Part shown: positions 24,903-36,418 of the stretch, in pieces
Layout of the letters: the number at the start of each line of letters is the position of its first letter
Numbering within the stretch: the stretch's first letter is position 1
Assembly (NCBI GenBank): GCA_948567375.1
Contig: OX419758.1
Coordinates: forward strand, 46,949,473 to 47,013,472
Direction of reading: 5' to 3'
Length of the DNA stretch: 64,000 bases
From: Lunularia cruciata
Taxonomy: Eukaryota; Streptophyta; Marchantiopsida; Lunulariales; Lunulariaceae
Position numbers and translations under genes: made by a program
Notes under the pieces: generated by a model
Databases searched by the model: none
What the model was told of the DNA's origin: nothing
The model's input: only the letters and a program-made list of their open reading frames with translations

Positions 24903-25570
24903 TGAGTTGGCATGTCTCTCATTCAAGATGAACCTTTGATGGCTATTATGGTAGCGCACCATGGACTAAAAAGGCAAGGAACCTCAACTCCATCATCCAA
25001 AGCTAATACTCTAAGATTGCTAACCATTGCTCACTAGAGAACTCAATGAGAGAGAGATAATAGAAAATGAAAAGATGATGAGTACCTCTTCACTCTAGTT
25101 TATATACTTATGAAATAGTTATGTACCAAAGTTACAAATTACAAGAGTAATAGTCAAATAAAGTCAAAAGTTTAAAGGAATATCTATAGTCATGTGAACA
25201 TTTTCCTAAGCATGTTGTCTTATCTTGACCCAATCACTAAGTCAAAGATTCCTTTACATAGACTATCCTTAGACTACAGAAAAATCCAAAGCAAAAAAGC
25301 TTGAGTGTCCAAGAATTCTCAACTCTTTCCTCAAAGCCAAACACCTAGGAATAATACCAAATCAATATATTAGAATCCAAAATAGTGGTGCTCATCTTTT
25401 CCATTTCCTCTAAAGTAAGGTCCTTGCTATCTTAGCTATGATTAACTTTAGCTTAACATGACTAATGTAGAAATATCCTTTATCTCTATATAAATAACAC
25501 CTCTCAAGTACTTATAATACCAAAATAAATATCACAATATCATATACATGCACAAATGGGTGTTATAGAC
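24903..25570 (+). repeat. LTR-like insertion B, copy 1
   Basis: About 670 bp collinear with 42,575-43,275 (ctcattcaagatgaacct near the start, gttatagac at the end). It lies ahead of gag, while the other copy splits the integrase, so these are two independent insertions rather than this element's own LTR pair. Confidence 0.7.
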
Positions 25571-25949
25571 TAGTTAGACTATCTATATTCTCTCCAATGA
25601 GGTAGGACGTAATAGCCTATAGACCATAAGAGTGTATGGTTTGATGGTAGGTTATAGGTTGCCCTTTCTCCTAGTGTAGTTGTCATAGTTAGAGTTACAT
25701 TAGTAGGTAGTGTTTGGTTGGTGGTGGTACTTAGTGGTTGCGGTTGCAATTTGGAGTACATCATCACGACAAAGTTCTTGATGAGTTTTAGAGGAGATCT
25801 TTCTATGATAAATAGTAGGTTTATCTATATAAATGTGTTTGGTATTAGCCTATATTGGTAGTGGCGCTTGGTATCAACCCATATCTCAAGTCCCAACAAG
25901 GGAGGAAATTGATTCTAGTTTGGAGTTTGACATTGGAGTTGATTGAGTT

Positions 25950-27120
25950 GAAATTGCACTTGGTGTGTCTGCATCATTGTTGTGAGACATGGAAACATTT
26001 ATGGGACCAACAAAGGTCCTAGGTACTACTCAAGTAAAGTGGGTACCATTGAATTGGATGACTTTGTATATGAGTTTGATAGTTAGTGTGATCTACAATA
26101 GATGAAGAACCCAACTTTGGTCACACTCTTCATGGCATGGAAGAGATAGTTCTAGCACTTGGAAGGTCCACCAATGGATGACTACCATGACTTCAAAAGA
26201 GCTCACTTGGAAGAGATTGAACATTAGAGATAATATTGGTCTCCAAATTACATCTCTATCACATTAGGCTCAATTTCTAGGGGTAGATCGGTAGTACCTA
26301 TGAGTTCTAGCTCTAGTAGCAATAGCCCTAATGGCCTTAGCAATGTATCCAATGGAGGTGCACTAGTTGGAGGTGGTGCTATTATGAGTGGATGTACCAC
26401 TACAAGAGGTGGTGCAATATCAAGGTTTAATCCCATGGTAGAGTTCTTCCAGTGCTTGAGGCAAAATTACTAAGGAGTATGGGCTAACAAGTTGAAGAGT
26501 TTGCAAGAGTTCTAGTAGAAGGCTATAGAGAGTCTATGCAAGGCATACAATTGCATGAGACATGATGTTACATTGTTGCAAGCTATCTCATTGACTTTGG
26601 CGGTGATTTTTGGTTTCATTGAGCGCATTAAGCTCAACATGGTGGAGGAGAGAGTGGTGACATCTAGGTTTGGTAAAGGGACCTCATCTATCTATCATTG
26701 TTACTTCTTCCAAAGTGTGTTGTACCATGTTGGATTTTGAAGGTAGAATGGATAACACCAATCTTATATGGAGTGAGTGGAGGGCCTAGTACACCTAGAT
26801 CCTTACTCTCACTATTTGGTCAACAACAAATAATGGGTAGTGGAATTGCTTGTTGGACTTGTGGTAGACTTCACCACAAGAGAGAGTGCTCCTAGGGTAA
26901 TAGGCATGATACCTTAGGAGCACCATAGCCAACTCAAAGATAGTATGACCATTATCATATATTTGGTCATACTAGTGATTGATGCTTGGACCTCCACCCA
27001 AAGTTACGGAGTGGTAGGGCTACTATAGTAGGTGGTAGAGGAGCTTCAAGTCATGGAGAACAAGGTGACAAGAAAGGCCCTAAAATTGGTAGGGGCCTTG
27101 TACCTACCCTTTCTTTTTTA
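25950..27120 (+). pseudogene. Gag of the large gypsy element
   Basis: Degenerate Gag: the plus strand reads IELDDFVYEFDS, then DYHDFKRAHLEEIEH, then the zinc knuckle CWTCGRLHHKREC at 26,851-26,889. A second decayed knuckle, HIFGHTSD-CLDLHP, follows near 26,950. Gag coats the genomic RNA in the virus-like particle. Stops are frequent. An open stretch at 27,126-27,353 downstream probably belongs to the Gag-protease linker. Confidence 0.7.
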
Positions 27121-27584
27121 TAGCCATGGCTCCTTGGATTGAGCCATTGGAGCAAAGATTAGCAAGCATGGCTAGAACTCAAAGCAGATCAGATTCAAGT
27201 ATTGAGACTTCCACCTCTTATTTTGGTGATAGAGATGTCTTGGACTTTATGTGCAGAGTAACAAAAGTAGATGCATTTGTTGCAATGAATAAGAGTGCAA
27301 TACATACTCCAAAGCTTAGAGGAGCATCAATGGAGTTGGACCCACAAAGATGAAAGGCTGGTAGATAAATCATACTTCCTTTGCCTTTCACACTCTTTAA
27401 GGCACTCCAAATGACATCTATGGCTCCTAAACATCTAAGTGTAGGTATGGTAGGTAGTGATGGAGTGCATGCCCAATGGGATACTAGTTAGTCACTTGTT
27501 ATTTCATAGATTGGTCTAGTATGATGTTAGAGGTAGCTTAATTGAGTATGCACTCCTCTTTGTTCTCAACTAGTGATATGTTTA

Positions 27585-27672
27585 GAGCCTAAGCTCACAT
27601 TCATGTGTTTTGTATTGTTTTTTCAGCCTTTTGACTCTTTGGGTCTTCCGGGCTTTAGAATTCATTGTTTCA
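27585..27672 (+). repeat. Orphan LINE 3' tail
   Basis: Nearly identical to 40,507-40,592, the 3' end of the LINE (agccttttgactctttgggt, then cttccgggctttа-like end). It is an extremely 5'-truncated insertion of the same LINE family. Confidence 0.75.
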
Positions 27673-27734
27673 CTTTTTACATTAGGAGTTGATCTAACTC
27701 CAATGTTTTGATTGGTTGTTACACTTTGTGAGCG

Positions 27735-28420
27735 TAGGGATGATGTGGTTTTTGCTTCTAGAGTAGAGGTAGTTGATGGTGAATCTAACTTGGTTGAGGA
27801 GCATGGGATCTATTCAGCTACCAATGGTTTATGGTAGGCAAAAATTGCTAGGCTTGAGAAGTTACCAACTAGACTTGCATTTGAACAAGCTTGGTTTACA
27901 CTTGGAGTTGTCCTATTGGACAACCAAAGTGGGATTTTCTATTTGGTAGGATCTTCAAAGATGGTCTATACACCATAGAGTGTCTTATTAGACTCTTGTG
28001 GGTAGCTCTTTGGGTTAGGAAGGCTACAGTTTTTGGTCTTGGGCTATGAAAGATTGATGTGAAGAGGTGTCTAGTTTAGATCCAAACATATCCAAAGGGT
28101 GGTTTTACACAACACATCATATATGGGGACCTCATTGTCTAAATTTAGCCCAATCATCCAATTGATAGCTCTATTGTAAGGGTTCGGGCCATTGCAATAG
28201 TAGTAGAGTCATTTGATATGCTAGTTGGTGGAGTAATATTATACTCCATGGGTTTTAGTATTGATTATTTGGAGGAGATAAGTTTGTATAGGCTAGGTTG
28301 GCAATAAAGTGAGTGATGCGTATGTTGCCTACTTTTGAGCTTTAATTATGGCAACCTTGGCTCACTATAGTCAAGGACTATGGTATTGGTTTCAACTTAC
28401 AGTGGTTTTGTTACTTGGCT
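27735..28420 (+). pseudogene. Gypsy aspartic protease and linker
   Basis: The plus strand reads VVFASRVEVVDGESNLVEE, then KLPTRLAFEQAW, then LLDSCG near 27,988 (D-S-G active site, frame broken after it). After one frameshift it reads KATVFGLGL. ESFDMLVGGVILYSMGFSID continues to LYRLGWQ at about 28,310. The protease would release the polyprotein parts. The linker leads straight into the methyltransferase. Confidence 0.7.
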
Positions 28421-29139
28421 TGGTGACTTATTGGAGGAGAACACCCATGGGAAGGATATCCAATACCTTAGGAGATCACTTAGATTTGGAGTACAGGTTG
28501 TTCCATCTACCTTAGATGTTCTAATGTGGAGTTTTGAGGAGGCATTGTAGCAACATGTAGATCAATTGGTGCAATAGGTTTGGAGTGGAGCCTTTGTACC
28601 ACCAAGAGACCAATTTAGGGATGAGCCTCTAGAGTCTATTATCTTGTCATCTTTGGATACAACACTTTTTGCTTGGCATTATCTAGTAGAAGGAGTATGC
28701 CTATTGGAATTATTTAGTGGGATTAACATTGGACTAGATGTGGTACTATAGGCAAGCATATGGGTTTAGTGGTACTTTTGTTTGAAGAGATAAGAATGCT
28801 AGGCAAGTCTCTTTACATCATGTAGAACACTTAGACTATTAATATCTTGAGTTATTAACAATATCAACAATCAAGGATTACTAAAAGGCCCCATCAATAT
28901 ACATTTCCTTACTAGGGGCACAAAATGTAGAGAGATATGGTCCCATCCATTTGGTGATTTTTGGATGGCCATGTCAAGGACATACTCATATTGGCCAAAG
29001 TCAAGGTCTATAAGATACTTCTTTTGGTGTGTTTTGGGATATGTTATATATATTATGGCATCTCTATGTTCATCAAGCCATTTCTCTAGCCTACATGTCT
29101 CTTTGATGGATGATTCTTGCACACAATGTTGTGAAGTTT

Positions 29140-30825
29140 AATTTCCAATTATAAGAACACCAGAATCCTTGCTGAATACACCTAGGTTTATTTGGATATA
29201 ATTGCTAATTTGGTTTGATTACTTCTAAACATTCATTATTCCAATAAAATATATTTTAGAAACACTACAATAGTCATAGTTCATAGATCTATTATACTTG
29301 AGATATACTTAAAGAATGTACAACATGTAATGTACATTACGAATATATGAAAGCTAATATGGTGGTCTACATATCCTCACTATCTTAAATTCACTTCCTG
29401 TTATGATGAATTGCCAAATGTGTTCTTTTTTTAACTTGAAATCTTGATTTCTCAATCAATTCAACACAATTAAGAGACTTGAACCATGAAACTCTCTCTT
29501 AAATCTCCAATCTGCAATCCACTCTCTCCATCTACAATTTTGCTTCATTCTCATAATCTATATCTCAATTTGTAATCCAATTACTAAGAAATATTTGATC
29601 ATCATAATTAAAATCTTAAATTCTATTCTATAATTCCTAATCTTAGAAGCCTAATCACCATAATTAAAACCCCTTCCATTGTAAAATCATGTAAAACTTT
29701 AGCAATTATTGTTTAGAATTCTTCATCCATAGTTGCCTTGCTTGAAAATGGCTCACTACTTGAGCCTCACTCCAAAGAAAGAAATAAAGAACCACAAACA
29801 ACCTTCCCAAAAACTCCTAGGGCAAGTTGTGCCAACTCTTTAAATACCAAGAACTAACATAAGTGGACAAGTAAAAGCCAAGTGACATGCAAGAAGGCAT
29901 ATAGATACCAAGTGATAAGCTATGGGAGAACCAAGTATGGGAAACCAACACAATGGGAAGTTGGGGAAACCAAGGTACAAGAAACGATGAAATTCAAATA
30001 GTCGTAACTTCCTTTCTAGACCTTTGTTTGCCAAAATTTTAGTACCAACAAAAAGCCCTTAAAAAGTTGCTTCCAATGAAGTAAAAGCACACACTTCTTG
30101 GACTAGTATCCATGGAGAATTAGCCCTTGCCAATTGCTTTGTGAGAAGTGATTGTGGGAAGCAATTGTGGGATCTGACTATGGGACTCCATGCAAGATTT
30201 GACTATGAAACTCTCATTGTAGGACACCTTATGGCATTTGGCCTATGAGAATCAAGTTGAAGAAGAGAAGTACCTTCAATTGGTCATAACTTCTTCTTTA
30301 GATTTCAATTTACCATGATTTTGGTGTTTGCAAATAGCTCTTGAGAGGACATTTCCAACAAAATGAAGCACTCTATGTTTGGATCAATATTTGCAAAGAA
30401 ACTAGCTTTGATATGAATTGCAGGATTCTTACCAAATGTTTTATGGAACTCTCACTATGGATCTCCTTTGGGACTCATAACTTCTCTAGAACTCTATTTG
30501 CAATAATTTTGGTGTCTACAAAAAGATCTTGAGAAGATATGTCCAACAATATAGAACATTCTTTGTTTAGACTAGTCAACCTTGTTATGAATTGCAAGAT
30601 TACTTGCCAAATGCTCTAGAAAATTTGACTATGTGTTGCACTATTAGATCTAATAGTTTAGCCCATAGTTTAGTCTATAGTAGACTAGTCCATACTAAGC
30701 CCGTAGTAAGCCTTTAGTAGATCTTAAGAGAACATTATAGAACTTGAGAGAAATTATATTGAAACATATTAGAAACTTTTTAATAAGTAAGCAACCCACT
30801 TCATTACAATGGATAGTGGCAATTA
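29140..30825. mobile_element. Unidentified insertion inside the methyltransferase
   Basis: Separates the PCQ half from the motif VIII-X half of the methyltransferase. It contains about three degenerate units of 170-200 bp between 29,995 and 30,640 (cataacttcttctttaga, tttggtgtttgcaaatagctc, aggacatttccaaca). These words are common in LTR or leader regions of plant retroelements. No coding domain. Boundaries are approximate. Confidence 0.5.
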
Positions 30826-31227
30826 CACATCATATCTATTATTAGATGGGACCTATCACGTTGTTGGATGCGGCCAAAGTTGGATCACAAGGTCATCATT
30901 TTTGTCTTTGGTGGACAAACTTCTTACCTAAAGAGGTTTTACAATGACAACATGCTTGTGAATGGATTTAATGGCTAGCCTACCTTATTTTTAATGATGT
31001 TTTGGATGGTGGTTACAAGTCTCAAGTGGTAGTGGCTGATAAGTCACATATGGTAGTGGTGAACCTTGTCAAGCAACCAAGAGCCACTTTACTCACACTC
31101 ATGAGGTTCCCAAGCTCCCATTCTTTTTGAGAGGGAGATCTTAGACTTTCTTGGGACTCATAGTTATAGCAACTAGTGGAGCTCAACACCAATGAGAGAG
31201 AGAGCAAGCAATAGGTTTCTATACCTA

Positions 31228-31230
<3 letters not shown>

Positions 31231-31267
<37 letters not shown>
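31231..31267. repeat. (ATT)n microsatellite
   Basis: About 12 units of att, inside the methyltransferase C-terminal coding region, between the ERE-AIGF and HQVLNQAIDL segments. Confidence 0.95.
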
Positions 31268-31521
31268 TTAGTAATGTCAAATGTTTTGAAGCATCAAGTG
31301 TTAAATCAAGCTATAGACCTAACTATTTGATCAGGATTGTGAGCCTTGGATTAGCTTAGAAAAATAAGATGCACTTGATAAACATCAATACTTGGACACT
31401 TGTGAGCTCTATGTCTATTGAGATGATTCAAGCACATGGGTGATGGACCAAGTAGGCATGGTATTCTTGGGACATAGCCAATGGATACTAGTGAGAGTGG
31501 TCTACTCAGTGTATATCCAAG

Positions 31522-34500
31522 TGTAACAGCCCAATAAGTATCACTTTCATGGTAATCAACAAGTAACAGTTTGTACTCATAGAGATGCAATTCAAAAATG
31601 GTCAAATATAAAGTAAAATGTAACAATTAGTGCTTCTTGGTTGTGTCTTTAATCTCTCAAGAGAAACCACATCCAAAAGAGAGAAACAAGCACTAATTGC
31701 AATCTTGTCACAAATCACAACACTCATAATCACACTTCATCCAATTCTATCCAAATCAACTTCAATTATGATTATTCAATTCTTCTGAAGAAGGCTACTT
31801 CACAAAAAAATGACTCTGACTCAAAATTGTGTTCAACACTCCACTGAAAGCACAACTTCCTCAATCAAGATTGATTTGCATCAATACAATGTTGCACTCA
31901 CAATAGCATAATACTACCAACACTACAATTCCTCTGAGATCTATCAAGGCATTGCTTTGATTGCTATCCACTCAAAATCAAACGCATAGAATGAAATCAA
32001 CACTATAAAATCCAACATCCAACTAGCTCACTGATTTTCACTTCAAATTTCTCCCAACACTCATCAACACACACCAAGGATTAATACTCAAAATTAAGTT
32101 GAAATGACAATCACTAAGTTACAACACTTTGCTTTACTCAACCTAAAAATTTTAGTACTAAATAACCAAACACTAAGAATGTCTCCTTTAAATAGGTAAA
32201 GCATTGATAGTTATTTAACTAAATACCATTTCCTAACAATCTCCAGGTCCAAAATGGCAACACACTTCTTCATATCTATCAATTCAAATCTCAAATTGGT
32301 TATGAATCCAATCCGATGTCTACTTCTTATTCTTCTAAACCCAAGGTCACTACACCCAAGGTAACTTACTTTGTATCTTGTACTTTGGGTCTATATATAA
32401 CTGCTTTTTCTTCTTCTAATTCTATCTTTTCTTCAATCTAAACTAAAATTGAGGTCATGAGTAGTTTATCTACATCTTTATTCTCTAACTCCATCTCTTC
32501 TAATGTCTCAAGTAACTCACACAAAGACACTTGCACTCCTACTTCACTTACTTTGCATCAAGTTTCCTTCTTCCTTTTACTCCAAAGCTCTTCTAACTCA
32601 CTTTTAGCTAAATCTAATATGGGATAAACATTATCTCATACTTCTAACATCTTCCTATCTACCCGATCTCTCAAACAAAGAAGATTGTTCAAGCTGACAT
32701 CCTTTGCCTTCTTCTTTCTTATCTCTTGCACTAAGAATCTCAACTTGTGCACTCTTGCTTCCTCCAATTGAACTTTAGTCACAATACGAAGCATCATTCT
32801 TACCTCCACAATCACTTCAATTTTTGTCTCTGACTGTCTCTTCTTTTCTTGCTCTCTCTCTCTCTCTGCTCGCAACTCCTCTCGATACATTTGCAACTCC
32901 ATGTCAAACTTTGCTTTCTATGCTTCCTTCTCCTTCATATATTGACCAAGTTGAGCTTCTATGCTTTTGATCAACCATCTTAATATTTCTTCTTCTTGAC
33001 TTCTTATTGTCAATTCCTGCTGCTAGGCTTGATCCTTCTCTCCTGCCTTTGACTTCAAGCTCTCAAACTCTTGCTCCATTACAACTATGATGGCTTTCAA
33101 ATGTATGACTTCAACTTGTCCTTCATTGAATTCAACCTGCAACTTCTCAATCAACGTCTTATGCTTCCTTGTTTCTTCTGATTGCCGTTCAATCTCCTCA
33201 CCGTGTTTCAAAAACTCTTTATAGATTATCATAATTCATCCTTCAAAGTACTTCATCCACCCAGAGTACTTTGGCTTCCTCCTCACCTTGGGCTAGCTTC
33301 TTCTTCAACTCCAAGATCTCTTCACTCCAATATCTTTCTTCAGCTCCGCCTTTTGCTTTTGCAATTGCAATAGCAATGGACATTAAATCTTCAACAAGTA
33401 TGTTATTCCACCAACACCCACCGCTTTGTTATTTTCTCTGTACTCAACTTCAACATGCTCTTGTTCTATGGGTGCCTTATCCCAAAGTCTTGATCTTCTC
33501 ACCTTCAAAGTTACTTCTTTTGAGCTTTCTTTATCTTCCTTAGCTTTAATCTTCTTACTCCATCCTGCAGATGCAAGCTATAAACTTCTCTTTGTCCTTG
33601 TCCCTCATTGGAATACCAACTTTGGCTCCTCTTCTTGGTGTTCGTCATCTATCTCCACCATAGGTAATTCCATATAGGGAATGTCTCCACCTTCCATATA
33701 ATCAAGACCATATAGAATTCCTGATCTTCTTCTTCAGCATCTTTTTTCTCCATCTGCTCAACTTTGGGTTCTCCATCACTCCCACTGCTAGATTCTCTAC
33801 TCTACAATGTGAGCTTTTCTTGTCTTTCTCCTCCCAAGACCTCACGCTTCTACTCAATTTCTCCTTCTAGTGATAGCATTTATTTGGGGCAATTCCACTT
33901 CTTTGTCTTTAGAATGATCACCACAACTTCCTTGTTTTGTCCCGTCCTAACAAAGTGGTCATTGCTACCTCTGACTTGCCAGATGTATTGTTGCTCTTTT
34001 GCATCCGCCTCTCTCTACAAATTTGGATGAAAGTGAAAAACCATCTTTTGTCTCTCTTAGCAAATTCAACCCAAGGTAGAAATGTGCTGCAAATAGCACA
34101 AAGTAATGAGGTAATGATTTTTCTCTCTAGTTCTAGATCATTTTCCTTGTTCATTTGTGGAAGTACTTCACCCCATTCATTGCTTCTCCTACAAACATTT
34201 GATGATAGAAAATTGCATGGTGCTTCATTAAGTAGGTGGTTCTCTTGGGCTTGAAGATTGTTGTCATTGCCCCAGCAATACTTTGTCTTATTGGGTCTTG
34301 ATAGGTATCCACCTTGTAGCCATTCTTTGTACATAGAGCATTGAAGGAATTTTGCGCTTTTGTGGTCTCTTTTATAGACTCTCCCTTCCCATAAAATTTG
34401 ACTTTGGACTCCTCACTAGCCTCTTTCCTCAAGACTAATCTCCAATCCAAATTTTTCCATCAAGATGGATTGCCTCTCTTTCTCTCTTCCTTAGGACAAT

Positions 34501-35242
34501 CCTTGCAATTACTCATAGCTATTTTACCCATGAAACCTAGAAAACTAAGTTCTAGTTCCGAGCTAAAAAGGTGATCCAAAGTCTACTCAAGACTTCAATC
34601 CTTGCTATGACATCTAGCCTCCAAACCATAGGATTCCTCATTGCAAATGGGGCACTCTTCTTCCTGCCCTCATTGGCATCATGTAATTTCTAACTCTAGG
34701 ATATTGGAAAAATATTCCCTTGCTTGGGCACAAAATCATCACTCCCTTTGGATTCTTGAAAATTAAATTCTTGGCTTGCTTCTTGATATAAATTCCCATA
34801 GAAAAACTACTCAGTAGCACAGTATACTTGTGTGAGATTTTGAGAATCCCTTGACAAAGTGTTAACCTTATAGTGTTACAATGTGCGGTCATTCCTTAGT
34901 CACTCTTCAGTTGATAATCATGCCTTTTGCATGCATTCCTCTCGTCACTATCAATTTTATCATGCTCATGACTTAGCCTTTCTCTTGATTGTATGTTCTT
35001 CAGCACCCAAAGGAAAATTGTTACTATACCTTCACATTGGGTTGATCATTTCAAGGCAAAGTTTCAATACTTCAGGTTTAACACTTGACAAGTGTGATCC
35101 AAGTTCTCCTTTCCTTAACACAAAGTAAGCGTCTTTGAGTCTGATCCCAAGACATGATTCTCCTTTTTTCTTTGCCATTATGGTTCAATTTGACTTCAAC
35201 TATACACTTCTTCTTTAAAATACAATAAAACCAAAAATACCA
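31522..35242 (-). mobile_element. Unrecognised element with a coiled-coil protein, inserted between methyltransferase and RT
   Basis: Boundaries TG (31,522, TGTAACAGCCC) and CA (35,242) are flanked by GTGAG[AC]GTGGTCTACT on both sides (31,490 and 35,244), a direct repeat of at least 17 bp. On the minus strand are open stretches at 34,450-34,151, 34,334-33,918, 33,232-33,023 and 32,902-32,636. The last two are charged, heptad-like sequence (EELRAEREREQEKKRQ), predicted coiled coil. The upstream ones contain TTYLMKHHAIFYHQMFVGEA. I do not recognise the family; a Gag-like or transposon-encoded structural protein is possible. Confidence 0.45.
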
Positions 35243-35454
35243 AGTGAGCGTGGTCTACTTGGGTTACACTCTTGGGATGCACCTAGAGGACATGAGGAGC
35301 TTGCAGCCATAGTAGGAGGAGTTTCTTGCTCTAAGGTTAGGGACTCTAGTGGTTGGAGGTATGATATTACTACTCCTAAGACCCTAGCATAGCAACCAAT
35401 CATTGCATCTTCCACTCCTACATGAATTATAGTGGATACTTGGAAGCTAGGCAT

Positions 35455-36005
35455 TGGACCTAAGCTTACAAGTGGGAAAAGAAAGAGAGTTTGGAGGTTA
35501 TTGAGGAGCTATATGAGTTGTTTTTCCTCCAATATGAAGGAATTTTGGGTGCTTTGAAAGGACTCGGTATTCAAATTTAGTTGATAAGTAATACACAATT
35601 TTCTTAATGTCTTATAAATATAGTGACATGGAGAGAAGATTGATTGAAAGCTAGAGTAGAGAGACCTTTTTGAGGTTGGTTTGGTGAAGATTTCACATGG
35701 AAAGTATGCTTCAACTATAGTGATGCCAACCAAGGTTGATATGCATGGCAACTACATAGATAGGTAGATGTGTGGAAATTACCATCCTATCAACCAACAA
35801 ACTAGGGCTAATTGGTATATTATGCCTACACCATATAAGATCTTTTATACAATTGGGTATGCAAAGGTCTTCAACTTTTGATCTTTGAGCAAGGTATCAT
35901 TAATGTCCAATCAAGGAGACAACATTTTGGGCTATTGATCCTCACAACAAGGATGTATAATATCATTGGAGTTTCTTAACTTTTGGATTAAATAATGCTC
36001 CTACC
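35455..36005 (+). pseudogene. Gypsy reverse transcriptase, N-terminal part
   Basis: Decayed RT start: LTSGKRKRVWRLLRSYMSCF, then SHGEY-like and DANQG pieces, CGNYHPINQQTR, MPTPYKIFYTIGYAKVF and AIDPHNKDV-YHWSFLTFGL, ending NNAPTK at about 36,005. A LINE then interrupts it and FIDDILVMKEHERHL resumes at 40,600. Roughly 15-17 codons between NNAPTK and FIDD are missing. Confidence 0.75.
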
Positions 36006-36418
36006 AAGTCCAAAAGTCAGGACAAGATCCAAGGAAGATTGGATTTTGCTTGGTGCTATATTGATGTTTACCATTGAATACTCTAGAGGCCATAACTCCA
36101 TGTATGTTAGCTCAAATGAGTTCATTTTTAGTTCATTTGAAAGAGGTACTCAAGAGCTTTTGATTAAGTCATCAATTTTAGATTTTGAAGTACTGTAGCC
36201 AAGGTCGTTTCAAGGCGCCCTTCCACTCAGAATAAGGTTGTGAATTTTTGGAATCTGTAGGAAAGTTTCAAATTCAAAAGTTTGTAACTTTTGATTTTCA
36301 AGTCCAAAGGAGTAGAATTTTGGTTCATGAGAAAAAGTATTTGTAGAGCTATTGGTTTTCACAGAGCCTGAGTGAACCAGAGGATACATTCTCATAGTAT
36401 CTTTTTAGAGCTTTTAGA

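Larger units (their letters stand above)
28560..31370 (+). pseudogene. Retroelement-borne cytosine-C5 DNA methyltransferase
   Basis: A C5-cytosine methyltransferase transfers a methyl group from S-adenosylmethionine to DNA cytosine. Motif I is LLELFSGINIGLD (28,701-28,740). After a frameshift come DKNARQVSLHHVEHL, LLGAQNVERYGPIHLVIF and motif IV, GWPCQGHTHIGQSQGL, with the catalytic Cys codon at 28,972-28,974, then VFWDMLYILWHL. An insertion (about 29,140-30,825) removes the ENV region. The protein resumes with GPITLLDAAKVGSQGHH and LWWTNFLPKEV (30,846 on; motif VIII area), then VVNLVKQPRATLL, ELNTNERES-AIGF (motif IX type) and HQVLNQAIDL (motif X type, about 31,300). Motif order is canonical, not permuted as in plant DRM enzymes. 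It sits between protease and RT on the same strand, so it is part of the retroelement. Stops and frameshifts make it inactive. Confidence 0.82.

Noticed and set aside
28871..29122. Minus-strand open frame of 83 codons as a gene
   Set aside because: It is the shadow of the plus-strand methyltransferase segment carrying the PCQ motif.
28560..31370. The methyltransferase as an independent host gene
   Set aside because: It is directly preceded by gypsy protease and linker and followed by gypsy RT on the same strand, with no introns, start or promoter of its own visible.
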